A DNA stretch of 64,000 nucleotides from Watersipora subatra (taxonomy: Eukaryota > Bryozoa > Gymnolaemata > Cheilostomatida > Watersiporidae): assembly GCF_963576615.1 (NCBI RefSeq), contig NC_088709.1, positions 17,373,264 to 17,437,263 on the forward strand. Direction: 5' to 3'. Of this stretch, positions 12,501-21,874 are shown in pieces (positions within the stretch are counted from its first letter, which is position 1; every line of letters starts with the position of its first letter). Below the pieces are notes generated by a model. The model made no database searches, was not told the origin of the DNA, and saw only the letters and a program-made list of their open reading frames with translations. Both the position numbers and the translations under genes were made by a program.

Positions 12501-15500
12501 CAACACGTCTACGCATTACACGTGTATTGATCGAAAGCCTGCTCTTAATATCTTGTTTCATTGGCTGTTAGAGCCGTATGCTCAGTCAGTGGGCTGCATT
12601 CGCCATTCGTATTTCCTATTCTGGCTCGGCAGTGGGAGTAAACAGCTTAGTTTTATAGGTCAATTGCTTGCCAATCACAATTCTAGTCAGACAGTTGGTT
12701 GAGTAATTATCTTGCTTCATAATATTGACATTTGATGGCCTTGCTATTGGACAAGGCGAGAGGCTTCCTAGCATAAGCCTGGATGTGTATGGCAGCTATT
12801 TCTCCTCCAATAGAGATTTTTTAAAGTCCTATCGGGAGACCTTTGGTACTCCCTTCAAAATGAATTTGTCAGATAATCTTCCTTTTACCTGTTCCTCAAT
12901 AAGTTCCTGGCTCCATGATCATTTATTCAAAATGAGTGAGCTTAACAAGCTTCTTCTGTGGTAGAGGCGGCAGTTGCTCCTTCGGAACCCATCGAGCCCA
13001 TTCCAGAATCTTCTTCCGCTGTTGATGAGCCGCCTTCAGCAGAAGAAGCAGCGGAGTCACATCCAGCTAGCGAGGAAAGTGCTGCTGCCGCCAGTGAAGG
13101 AGTAGCTGATGTGGACAGTGATCCGCTGAGCACTTTGGCCAGTGCGGCCATTACTGCAGCCAGTAAAACTGATTCAGATGAATCGAAGGTAAAATTATGT
13201 TTTGCATGCTAATCTGTTTACTTTTTGTCAAGTTTTAATTTTAATTGACATGAATCCAGCGGAGCCTTGGAAGAGTTGTTTTGTACCAGTTTAGCTGAAG
13301 GTTTTGCATTGTAATTACATTGTTCAGCTCCTACGCTGTCTACATAATGAGCCACAGGCAGTCAGTATTCAACATAACAAATGAGAGCAAGCCATTTTTA
13401 ATCTCATGACCTTGTTTGGCAGCATCTTTATACCAAAATACTTAAAAATCTATTATAAGTCAACCGAACCCGAGACATCCATCACTTTGTACAGGTGAAG
13501 TATCTCTGCTTCGAGTGGAATGAGGAAACATAATTCTTTAAAAGCTGCCATTAAATCTTTCAATGTAGTGAAATCATTTCATAGATCGGAAAAGTGATGC
13601 TGATAGTCTTATTTTGGATTTATATATGATGTTATATATACCATTGCTTATAATTCACGCTTTGGGTCGTGCCATCTAGCAGATTCCTAGCTGAATATCC
13701 TATAAGGGAAATGTTCATGTTGCAGGCCTCCAATATTTAATATTTTATGCTAGTCTCATGAGTACGATAGGCTTATTGTAAATTTTACGCGTTTTTGGTA
13801 GACAGATAAACAAATGAACTGCTTTAAATGGAAGGTGCAACAGCACACACCACTTTTCTTTTCCCCAGTAGAACAGTCACTAGGTATGCACCAATTCCAG
13901 TATGAGCCAGGTGACAGACTATTTATAGCTCTTAAAAACATTTTACTTACATGACCATTCAGTGGCTTCAGCTGGCTGATTACAGGTAGGATCATGTAAC
14001 AAGAATACTAGTCAAAATACTTAATTGCTTCTGAAATGCTATCTTACAGCTAATGTACCTCCAATATTAACTGTTGAAAGAAGTGCACTCTGGTTTCAAG
14101 AGAGCCAAAGAAGAAGGCTTCTTGAAACCAGTGTACACGGAGCCTTCTTCTTTGGCAGGTTACATAGATAGTACAAGAAGGTCCTTGTACTATCTATGTA
14201 ATCTGTATGGCTAGGTTACATAGATAGTACAAGGACAGTTTTAACTAATACAATTAGTAGCTGACCAGCTTTCATCTAAAATTTTGTCATATCTCTGCAA
14301 AATACTGCCTCTCTGTAAGCAAGCTCTGATATATTCGGCACAATTATTTAAAAGAAGAAAGAATAATGAACACAAAAAATGTTGTTCTTTCACGTTTGGT
14401 TTTCACGCAGCTTTTTATGTTTTCACATTAATTAATTACATGCCGTATTTATTGTTAAGTTTGTGGGTTGTAGACTGGACTAGCCACAGTGCAATATAAT
14501 CTTGTAAAACTATTTGCTCTGACATAACAGTTAAAGATAATAAGCAAATGTTGGAACATGAACTTCCTAGGTTGAGGTTTGTTGTCTTGTGAAGACCCTA
14601 AAAATTCCATATATTGAAATGATCCTGTGGTGGGTTTCTTTTGCTAGTCATCTATAGACGAGCAATTTTTGGTTGTTGCATTTTAATGCACAGTTTCGTT
14701 TTAAAATCACACTGTACTATCTTACTTATGTCAGCTGTTAGTGTTAGTCAGCGTTATGGCTGCTGATGACCATGCTACTCATTTATCGATTTGCATGTTC
14801 ATACTGACAACCACCTTTATCCCACACGATGCATACTCTGATGTTTGTTGAGACAATTATCTCTTCTGAGTTGCTCACTACAGTACAGTTGAAGAGTCCA
14901 ATGAAGTTTGGTTTTTGAATTGAACCTTGATCATGCTTTACAGTCACATGTTTTACTGGTGGCTGATAATGGCGATTACCGTATCATTTGAGTTATGAAA
15001 TCCAATATGACACCCAGCATTATTTATAATTTATCATTAACCGTTATTTATTTGGCTAAGTCGAGGATTTTGTCCTAAATATTGTCATTGTTTGGTTTTG
15101 TCCGAGCACGTGGCTTCTCATGTTCTCGTTGTTTTGTAGCCTGAAACAACTGTGCCTGGAGCCAGCAATTCAACGACGGTTATGGTAAAAAAGGAGTCGG
15201 CGTCTGCGAACAGCCAATGGTACGATGTCGGTGTGGTTAAGACAACCAACATGCTTGTCACCCACTATTTTGTTCCATTAGATAATAGCCAGGCCAATGG
15301 AGAAACTACTACAACAGCGGTGAGATATAAGACAAACCATTAACTGTTGCTGATTCGTTTGTATCTTTTTATAAGACATTTTATTATATAGCAGAATGCA
15401 ACTGTGTGCCCAGTTGCAGAGTGATATCGTTAATGAAAATTATTGCCTCTCCTGTAAAAGCTGCACTTTTTATCACAGTTGAGCCACAATCAGGCTCTTG

Positions 15501-18500
15501 TAAAAGATACTGATTCAGTGGGAAACTAGATACACAAGATAGATTGCTGTGGCTTAGCCTCCTGCAATCAGTTGACAAGCTTTAATGAATCTATAGCCTT
15601 TGGTTGGAGTATTTAAACTAGCATAAGCTTCCTAGAATCAACATGTCTGGGCCACTGGTTGTGAATACCTTGTGTATACATGGTCTAGGTGTATCACCCA
15701 TTTCCTTGTCAACATGTGTGGAGAAACATCAATAAAAGCCTATGTGAAGGTGAACTGTCAATAAGTGTAAGCCGGCTTTGCACAATATACTCTTTCATGT
15801 AGATCCTGTGAACTTTTTTGTTTTGAAGCATTCCCATATTTTTACTCGCTGTTCGTCTGTTAGTAATAACACTCAGGGCCAGGTCAAACATGCCTGCTAA
15901 CATCGCTTTTTAATGATTTGCTTCATATCTCTTTACCTCTAGGATGCTGACATCGCCAACATTAATGAGTTGAACAATGCTGGCAAGCGGCAGGTGAAAC
16001 TCCAGCCTGGGATGGCATACAAGTTCAGGGTTTCAGCGGTGAATTCGTGTGGCCGAGGGCCATGGAGTGAGGTGTCGGCCTTTAAAACATGTTTACCAGG
16101 TTTCCCGGGTGCTCCATCAGCCATCAAGATCAGCAAGGTCTGTCTGTATGAGAATTTGATAATTACGAGCGGATTATATCCCTTCTGTAATTGATTCAGT
16201 CAAACCTATGCATATGGAGCTGATTCGGAGATCTCCTTCGTTTGCTGCAACTGCCATGTGTTGGGGCATACATTCTATGAGCATACGCTGTGATACAGCT
16301 CACTAAAACTAAAAATACTGCAGGTGGTTACACTCATATCCAAACAAATGCATTCTATGAAACTGTGAAAAGCTAATTGTAAAAACAATTTATATGTAAC
16401 TTAATTGATGTTGTGTTGTAGTAATCGTATGTCTAAATGGCTGTTTTTGCTTTGATGACATGAAAATGTAGGCTCAGCAATATGTCAGTGCAGAGGTAGA
16501 GGAGGTGATAAAAAACATTGTGACTTGATTGTAACTGTTTTTTGAAATGTTTTGCCAGTCACTTTTACAAATTACAAGGCTTTCAGAAACTTCAAACATC
16601 ATCTATTAGCAATTACTTCAGGTGTAAAAACTAATTTTTTTGGCATTTTACCCCATGGCAAACATTAGTAAAGGCTTGACTATACTTCTTATCGCCGAGC
16701 TATTTAGTTGAGCATGCTGTCACAGCTTGCGTTCTATGGATTAGCTCATATGATTTATGAGTTGATTGATTGTTACATACTTGCAACTTTTCACAAATCA
16801 TGTGATGTTCTCATCCTCCATGCATTAGCAAACTATTTTCATAAAATCTGATCATCCCTACTAGGCTTGGCAGGTTTCCCATCTTAGCATTCTGTTCCAC
16901 ATATTGCATGTATAGAAAGCTGTAGCAACCTTACAGCTTAACTGACAACAAAATTTTATTGCATTAATGGTAGCAGATAGGATTACAGATTTGTGTTTGA
17001 ATAATATTTGTGTGTAATTTCAACCAAATACTAGGTTTTATCGTAATTTTAAAGTCATGAAATTGAACAGGAAGATTCGCAGTGTTTGCAAAATATGTAC
17101 CAGAAGCGTTGTCACGCTATATGATTATATTTAGATTTGAATTTTTTAAAATGGATCATCTAAAAGTGTGCATCCGAAATCCTTATGAAAGCAGAGCAGA
17201 TGCTCATTGGTTTTAAGACCGGGCTACACACACCACACCATACACACACTACACCAAACACACACCACACCATACACACACCACACCATACGCACACCAC
17301 ACCATACACACACCATATACACGCCACACCATACACACACCACACCATACACACACCACACCATACACACACACACCACATCATACACACACCATACACA
17401 TACCACACCATACACACACCACACCATACGCACGTCATACCATACACACGCCACACCATACACACGCCACACCATACACACACCACACCATACACACACA
17501 CACACACCATACACATGCCATAACATACACATGCCACAACATACACACACCACAACACACACCACAACACACACCACACATGCCAATGAATTGCATTGTC
17601 TTGGATTGAATGAATTGGCCACGTGTATTGTAGGTGTTTGCTTTGCTGTATGGATCAAAGCTGCTCAATGGCGCGTCGTGTTGACAAACAGTTTAATCAA
17701 GCGAATTTGCTTCAGTCATGTGAAAGCCATGATATCCTTGGTAGTTTTTCAGTATTGAAGTAACATTAGCATGTTATTATTTAATGTGTGTCATCTAAAA
17801 TTTGGAATAACAATAACGCTTGTGCAGCTTTTTGTATAGCTATATTTATAATAGTGGCTCTTGTATATTTGTTAATACTTAAAATATGTTCATAATTTGT
17901 TGACTGTATGAAGCTGCGTGATCATCATCATTAAAAAGTTGATCTTAGACGAAATTGGGTTGCATTGGAGATTAGTAAATTTGAATGAGATTGGTAGAAT
18001 CAGCTATTTCACCCAATCACACGTGCATCAGTTGTACCCTATTAAAGAAAGTCAAAGAATGAATCACCAAAATATTCAGAACATATGAAGCGTATGATCA
18101 TGGATCATCACATTCCGTTCAGCTCCTTCGGTTGTTGACACTATAACTTATTGTTCATGGGATCTGCTACCATGATGTAGTGTATATATGTGTATCCTAA
18201 CTCAATGAATGCCGTTACAGAATGCAGCAGGTGCTCAGTTGTCGTGGGAGCCACCCCAAAATACCAACGGTACGATCCTTGAATACTCAGTTTATCTGGC
18301 AGTTAGGAACACGTCTCAGGTAGCTCAACCGGCTGGCAGCAAAACGACACAACTCGCCTTTGTCAGAGTGTACTGCGGAGCACTACCCGCTTGCACAGTT
18401 GGTATGTGTTTTCGTCTTGGTTGGTAGAATTGCAGGTGACTTTTAGGTTCAATCTAGCAATGGCTAATGATGAATTATCCTGAATTCCTGTTTTGCATAT

Positions 18501-19555
18501 GCTGTTGAGTGTATCTCTTCTGAGCCTCCGTTTTTATTCGAATGTTAGCTCGTGTTTGCAAGGATGGTTACTACCGCTTCCACGTTTATTGGTTAAAATG
18601 AAAAAGAGTCAGTTGATTAAATGCTCTAATATTATGTTATCTAGGTTCAAGCTCGCTCCAGTCAGCACACATCGACTACACTACGAAGCCAGCAATCATA
18701 TTTCGAATTGCAGCTCGCAATGAAAAGGGTTATGGACCGGCGACGCAAGTACGCTGGTTGCAAGGTAGGCAAACATATACCTGAATTCAATCAGCTCTTG
18801 GTCAGCATACAGTTATACTTGGCATCTCCTCATCTGTGTATCCTCTATAGGATAGACCGGATGTTTTTATTATGGCTATATTCAGGTTCTGACTGGCATG
18901 ATATTTAGATAAGCTGTAAAAATGTTTTAGGTATGACAATCCGGCATCCTAATGAGCTTAGTTTTTCTCTCATATGTTGCGGAGAGTAGTGTGTCTGACC
19001 AACACAGGAGAGAATAAAATAAACAACCCTCAGGCTGGGTGGTAAACCCAATGGTAGAATTCGTGTGACACAGTCAGCTGGTATAGTAATTGCTAGTAGA
19101 CATTGCCTAAACATTCCGTACTTCAGCTGGGAATCAGCTTGCTCTAGCTGACTCTCAGTGCCAGCTCTGTTGAGCATTCATTGGATGTTGTTCAATGATT
19201 TAATCAGAGCGTGCTCTAATTAATGGCATTGATCACTGCCTGGTTAATTCCATCCATGGCTTGTGTAATAACATAGGAATGCTTGGCTAATTCCTTAGGC
19301 TAGGCTCCTTTAAAACTCAGTTCTTGTTGCAACACAGACGCTGCTGTGAACGCTGGCAACTCTGTCAAGACACCGATTAAACGCACAATCTCAACTGGTG
19401 ATGCTACTAAAACTCAGATCCTTCAGGTGACGGCCAATCCTAACAGCGCCATACCTGATGCCAAGCGTATCAAGGTTGAAGCCACAGCCAGAGTCGGGGA
19501 TGTAACTCCAGGTGTATCGGCATCAGCTGAAGATGACACATCAGTTCCACTATAA
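557..19555 (+). CDS. HCFC1: Host cell factor (HCFC1-type), C-terminal half, 14 exons, 5' partial
   Basis: Exons: 557-719, 3245-3386, 3812-3990, 4779-4919, 5172-5373, 5682-5774, 6010-6189, 8284-8379, 12965-13188, 15140-15319, 15943-16137, 18221-18401, 18645-18764, 19338-19555 (stop TAA 19553-19555). All phases join, giving about 770 residues. HCF-1 is a nuclear chromatin scaffold that links transcription factors to Set1/MLL and other histone-modifying complexes. The first eight exons encode the Thr/Val/Gln-rich middle region, including the recognisable [12 protein letters not shown] and [10 protein letters not shown]. Exon 12965-13188 is acidic and Ala/Glu/Ser-rich and ends near [11 protein letters not shown]. 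The last exons carry two fibronectin-III repeats: [13 protein letters not shown] through [20 protein letters not shown] (15140-16137), then LSWEPP through [17 protein letters not shown] (18221-18764). The tail has a basic patch (DAKRIKVE) matching the family's C-terminal nuclear signal. The Kelch propeller must lie upstream of the window. No vertebrate HCF proteolytic repeats were seen in this part. The first exon boundary is the least certain. Confidence 0.93.
1291..2157. mobile_element. TTAA-flanked DNA transposon with long inverted repeats, non-autonomous
   Basis: Arms of about 170 bp (1291-1462 and 1986-2157) are inverted copies of each other, starting AGGTTGACTTGCA on one side and ACGTCGACTTGCA (reverse strand) on the other. 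TTAA lies directly outside both ends (1287-1290 and 2158-2161). No transposase is seen in the 520 bp core. TTAA duplication fits the piggyBac or Kolobok classes; the long arms favour Kolobok, but this is inference. It sits in the first visible HCF intron. Confidence 0.8.
2437..2930. mobile_element. Degenerate Tigger/pogo-like non-autonomous element
   Basis: The left side (AGTAATCCCTCACTTTTTGT, then GAAAATTC and ATAGAAAC) resembles the ends of many Tigger/pogo elements. Later bits such as TATTCGTGGATTTT and GAAGTAGTGAAG are also typical of the interior. The right end is not clear and no transposase is present. It lies in an HCF intron. Confidence 0.4.
4012..4215 (+). repeat. Minisatellite, 34-bp unit, six copies
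   Basis: Imperfect units start at about 4017, 4051, 4085, 4123, 4157 and 4191 with core TGCCTGCTTGTTCTGTGTAT followed by GTTAGG. Spacing is 34 bp except one 38-bp unit with an extra TGTT. The array begins 22 bp after the splice donor at 3991 in the HCF gene. Confidence 0.85.
4369..4443. mobile_element. Short relic of the TACCGTAAAACC-end element family
   Basis: A 75-bp segment starts TACCGTGAAACC and ends TTTTTTACGGTA, with the family phrase TTTGAACGCCACCTC inside. It is probably a massively deleted copy of the family also seen at 7297-8090 and 24540-24810. Confidence 0.55.
6266..7096. mobile_element. Tigger-like element copy 1 (family A), rearranged
   Basis: Starts CAGTGCGCCCTCG after TA and ends CGAGGTCCGCTG before TA. 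The interior from about 6660 matches the copies at 46880-47190 and 58508-60424 (shared phrases include CAGATCATAACCATTAAA and GTTAACATA). The left end is scrambled: it carries an extra inverted copy of its own tip and an internal 103-bp tandem duplication. No transposase was seen. It lies in an HCF intron with TA- and CA-rich simple repeats around it. Confidence 0.7.
6444..6649 (+). repeat. Perfect 103-bp tandem duplication
   Basis: The block starting TTTCCTATTCGCCGGAATCC at 6444 is repeated from 6547, at a constant 103-bp offset up to about 6648, with no mismatch that I can see. It lies inside the family A element at 6266-7096 and looks recent. Confidence 0.9.
7297..8090. mobile_element. DNA transposon relic, TACCGTAAAACC-end family
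   Basis: The left end (TGCCGTAAAGCATCAGTTTG then AACGCCACCTC) and the right end (ATTTTACAGT) are degenerate versions of the ends at 24801-24810. The left 200 bp matches the reverse strand of 24590-24810, including AATAATGACTCGGTT. On the minus strand 7498-7686 reads an acidic stretch ([19 protein letters not shown]) that resembles a transposase C terminus. The superfamily was not determined. Confidence 0.55.
8470..9860. repeat. Composite repeat B, copy 1, with tRNA-like module
   Basis: A module at 8470-8800 (TCTGTCCAGCTATAGCTATT, then a sequence whose minus strand has the Pol III B-box-like GAGTCCAAATCC) is followed by an AT-rich body (about 8800-9790). A second module start appears at 9803 (TCTATATATAAATTTC, CTGTCCAGCTCTAGCGAT). 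The same arrangement occurs at 45480-46810. ORFs in it are not coding by any recognised similarity. Confidence 0.55.
9461..9504. repeat. Perfect 20-bp hairpin
   Basis: GAATATGTTGAATTAATAAT (9461-9480) and its exact reverse complement (9485-9504) flank a 4-base loop TGTT. It lies within the body of repeat B; the related copy near 46230 lacks one arm. Confidence 0.9.
10668..10782. repeat. Imperfect palindrome, arms of about 46-50 nt
   Basis: TCCCTGTAGTACAGACACAT at 10668 and the reverse strand of the segment ending at 10782 (TCCCTGTAGTACAAACACAT) match through to CTAC..ACACG with scattered substitutions. It may be a small fold-back element in the HCF intron 8380-12964. Confidence 0.6.
10800..12964 (+). 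other. Remainder of long HCF intron
   Basis: I see no exon, RNA gene or clear repeat here beyond short direct repeats of TTGCATATGCTGCCTG near 10840-10880. Phase continuity between exons 8284-8379 and 12965-13188 does not require another exon. Confidence 0.4.
13189..15139 (+). other. HCF intron with a hairpin cluster
   Basis: Non-coding intron. The only structure seen is the set of nested inverted repeats at 14091-14233. Confidence 0.5.
14091..14233. repeat. Cluster of overlapping perfect inverted repeats
   Basis: Three pairs occur: TGGTTTCAAGA (14091-14101) with 14120-14130; GCCAAAGAAGAAGGCT (14104-14119) with 14141-14156; TTACATAGATAGTACAAG (14160-14177) with 14184-14201 around a 6-base loop. 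A third, direct copy of the last arm lies at 14216-14233. The first two pairs interleave, so they cannot form at once. Confidence 0.9.
17226..17582 (+). repeat. Minisatellite/microsatellite, 16-bp unit of CACACCACACCATACA
   Basis: About 22 imperfect copies of ACACACCACACCATAC, a purely C/A/T low-complexity array. It creates long open frames on both strands (for example His/Thr-rich), which are artefacts of the repeat. It lies in the HCF intron 16138-18220. Confidence 0.93.
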
Positions 19556-19912
19556 CCTCATCAGAAAAACCTTGCAAAATCGCGAATGACCTTTGTATAT
19601 TAATAGCGATACAAAATTTACCACGCTTACTTGATCTTCATGCAATATTATAGAGTTAACAATATATTTTAGACAATTATTTCCTGTATCTATAATTTAA
19701 GTCACACCCTGTCTCTGTAAATATGCGCAGCAAGGATGGTTGCTTGGTCAAAAAAACTGATACTCTATTTAGCACGAAGAATCTATTACATGGCTACTAT
19801 TGGCAGACTGATATATTTTGCTATTTACCCTATTATAGCTGTAGTTTGGGACTCATTATTTTCCACTGCACATAAGTGATACGTGTACATTGTACCACTA
19901 TTAAGTTATTAC

Positions 19913-19918
19913 AATAAA
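19913..19918 (+). terminator. Poly(A) signal of the HCF gene
   Basis: An AATAAA hexamer lies 358 bp after the HCF stop codon in an AT-rich 3' untranslated stretch. It is the first good hexamer after the stop and precedes the convergent Bcl-2-like gene. Use of this site is inferred. Confidence 0.55.
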
Positions 19919-20555
19919 TTGTAAACCTAACGCATCCATCCAGTCAACATTTCCATCAAAAAGATTTTTGACTTCAATCATGTGACTTCATGTTGTGAAG
20001 AACGCAGAGCTGTTTACAACTTGATGACTGAAGCGGCATCATAAAAAGGCCTTCACAATAAACATGGAGGAAGCCTCACTGGTGTTCTCGCAATAACAAT
20101 TGAGCAGGTTTTGGCCATTGATGAGACAATGTTTCACTAGAATATGATTTATTTCGAGTATAAACATGTACTGTACAGGTGTAACTAATATTATTATTTG
20201 CAGCGTCTGATGGATTCAACAAGTGAGGTAGACATAAAACACGCATAATAGCAAATGAAACGGACCACTCAAAATGTACATACAGTAATTACAATTGTGT
20301 TGTGACCTACCTACATTGTTATAAATATCGAAAAATTGAGCAAAAGATTGTCGGCTCAAGCCTTCTCATACAGTATTGCCATAGCTCGCAGTATTGTCTG
20401 TATTCAGAACCGATAGAATTCCATACGAAACTGTAGGTTTATGGATATTCAGTATGATGAACTACTCATGAGTGTTACTTGCAATTCATTCACTGAATAA
20501 TGCAGCATGTCCATTTTCCTCCAACCAGCATTAACACGCTCGCAAATTTGGCTTA
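19919..20555. other. Convergent intergenic region, HCF / Bcl-2-like
   Basis: This stretch holds the 3' ends of two convergent genes. I see no coding exon in it. It contains the minus-strand candidate poly(A) hexamer at 20148-20153 and otherwise unremarkable AT-rich sequence. Confidence 0.5.
20148..20153 (-). terminator. Candidate poly(A) signal of the Bcl-2-like gene
   Basis: TTTATT on the + strand reads AATAAA on the minus strand, about 400 bp after the Bcl-2-like stop. It is a plausible hexamer, with no other support. Confidence 0.35.
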
Positions 20556-21481
20556 TCAATGCATGAAGATGTTGGCAATAGACGCAACCCTGTTGAATAC
20601 ATTGATTCCAACAGTATATGCCTGTGCCCAAAACTGTTCTTGATGGCGAGCTTTGGGACTTTTGTAGAACTGTATAAATCCATCCTGCAATTAAAATACA
20701 TATGGATTACTATAGTAATTAGTTTCTTCATTTTGACCATTCTACAGATTAGTATAACACAAAGGAACTTTAATTGATGTTTTTGAATGAACAGTCAATC
20801 GTAATTCATATAACCAGTATTCATTTACATAACGATACTAACAATTAAAATACTACAAAACCGCTAACATATGTTAATTTATCGGTAACAAAGGTTTGAC
20901 AGAAACAGTGAATAACAAAATACTGTTTGCCTTGTCGAAAAATTAATAACTGATCCTACACTCAAATCCTGTCAGCTGCATAACATGTAAATTGTACAGA
21001 CGAACACTGCCAGCTATCACTAGGGTCAACTACCTACCCAGCCTCCATGTTGATTAATCCAATTCGAGAATTGGGTTCCTTCTAAATAATCTCCAGTCCA
21101 GTATATCAAATTTTCAACAACATCTGTGCGATTACAGTCTCTTGCTTTAACTGCAAGTAATGCCGTAAAAACAAATATACCGACTATCCTTCCATATTCA
21201 ATTCCAGAATCACATGTGACGTTGAAAATGTTTAGTAAAACCTCATGCAGATCGTCCCCGTGTATGTTAATAGAGCTGGTCATATCGTCAAACGCTTGAA
21301 AGTAAGCATTGGTAAATTCGTCTCCCATCATTCTTAAAGTCCGCTTCAAACTAGCCGATGCAGTTGATATATTTTGTACATCAGAATCACTAAGGTCATT
21401 ATAGCCAGCTTTTTGTAGTCTGTAGTAAACGAAATCTTTTACTAAATCCCGCGTAATACTTCTAGTATTTTGGTGGGTCAT
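20556..21481 (-). CDS. Bcl-2 family apoptosis regulator (Bcl-2/Bcl-w-like), two exons
   Basis: Exon 1 is 21481-21038 (ATG at 21481, 148 codons). Exon 2 is 20684-20556 (42 codons plus stop). Total 190 residues, the usual size for the family. Visible domains: BH4-like helix at residues 10-27 (TRDLVKDFVYYRLQKAGY), BH3 at 45-56 (LKRTLRMMGDEF, with the Leu and Gly-Asp core), BH1 around 84-110 (GIEYGRIVGIFVFTALLA) and BH2 beginning WINQHGGW at 141. The intron falls exactly after GGW, the position known for vertebrate BCL2 and BCL2L1, and exon 2 resumes with DGFIQFYKS, matching the family's DTFVELY. The tail (FWAQAYTVGINVF onwards) is moderately hydrophobic and could anchor the protein in the outer mitochondrial membrane, though it is weak for a membrane segment. 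A BH4-bearing layout suggests a pro-survival role (inference). BH1 has EYGR where NWGR is usual. It is head to head with CCT3. Confidence 0.92.
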
Positions 21482-21874
21482 TTTTTAAAAATCAGATGTA
21501 GCCCGGTTGCTTCTACAATTCAAAATGACATCCAATCGACTATAAGCAGTGTTTATAACCGCTACATCGGCTGGTCGATGTTCAACGGAAATGAACAGGT
21601 CACGTGACTATTGCGCAAAACGATAGCTGTAGCATTGAAATGTAGTCTTTATTTTTATTCGGACTACAATGATGTCGCTCTTTGTTTTCGAGTTGAACTT
21701 TCAATAAGAAACAACTAGAACAAGCGAGTAAGAAAGTTCGAGAACACGCGAGTCGATTCTGTCGCGGCTTTCTTGGCGACGCGCGTTGTAAGAAAAAACC
21801 TTCATTGATTAAACTTCATTAGTAGGCTGTACGATATTAAGAACGTTTTCTTCTAAACAGATTGTGACGTAAAT
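21482..21874. promoter_or_regulatory. Bidirectional promoter region, Bcl-2-like / CCT3
   Basis: Only 393 bp separate the two divergent start codons. The CCT3-proximal half is richer in G+C and CpG (for example GGCGACGCGCG near 21775) than the AT-rich surroundings, as expected of a housekeeping promoter. No clear TATA box was identified for either gene. A perfect heat shock element sits at 21731-21745. Confidence 0.6.
21731..21745 (+). promoter_or_regulatory. Heat shock element, three perfect 5-bp units
   Basis: The 15 bases AGAAAGTTCGAGAAC are three contiguous alternating nGAAn/nTTCn units, the canonical trimeric HSF-binding site. It lies 130 bp before the CCT3 ATG. CCT subunit genes are known HSF targets in animals and yeast, so control of CCT3 is likely. 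It could also act on the Bcl-2-like gene about 250 bp away. Confidence 0.65.

Noticed and set aside
12942-13151. Minus-strand Ser/Ala-rich frame
   Set aside because: It is the antisense shadow of the HCF exon 12965-13188.
17160-17758. Four long overlapping open frames on both strands
   Set aside because: They are low-complexity His/Thr/Tyr or Cys/Val/Trp translations of the 16-bp CA-rich minisatellite.
20559-20777. A + strand frame reading GTFVELYKS followed by a hydrophobic stretch, looking like a Bcl-2 C-terminal tail
   Set aside because: The real tail exon is on the minus strand (20684-20556, DGFIQFYKS), in phase with the minus-strand first exon. The + strand reading is an antisense coincidence.
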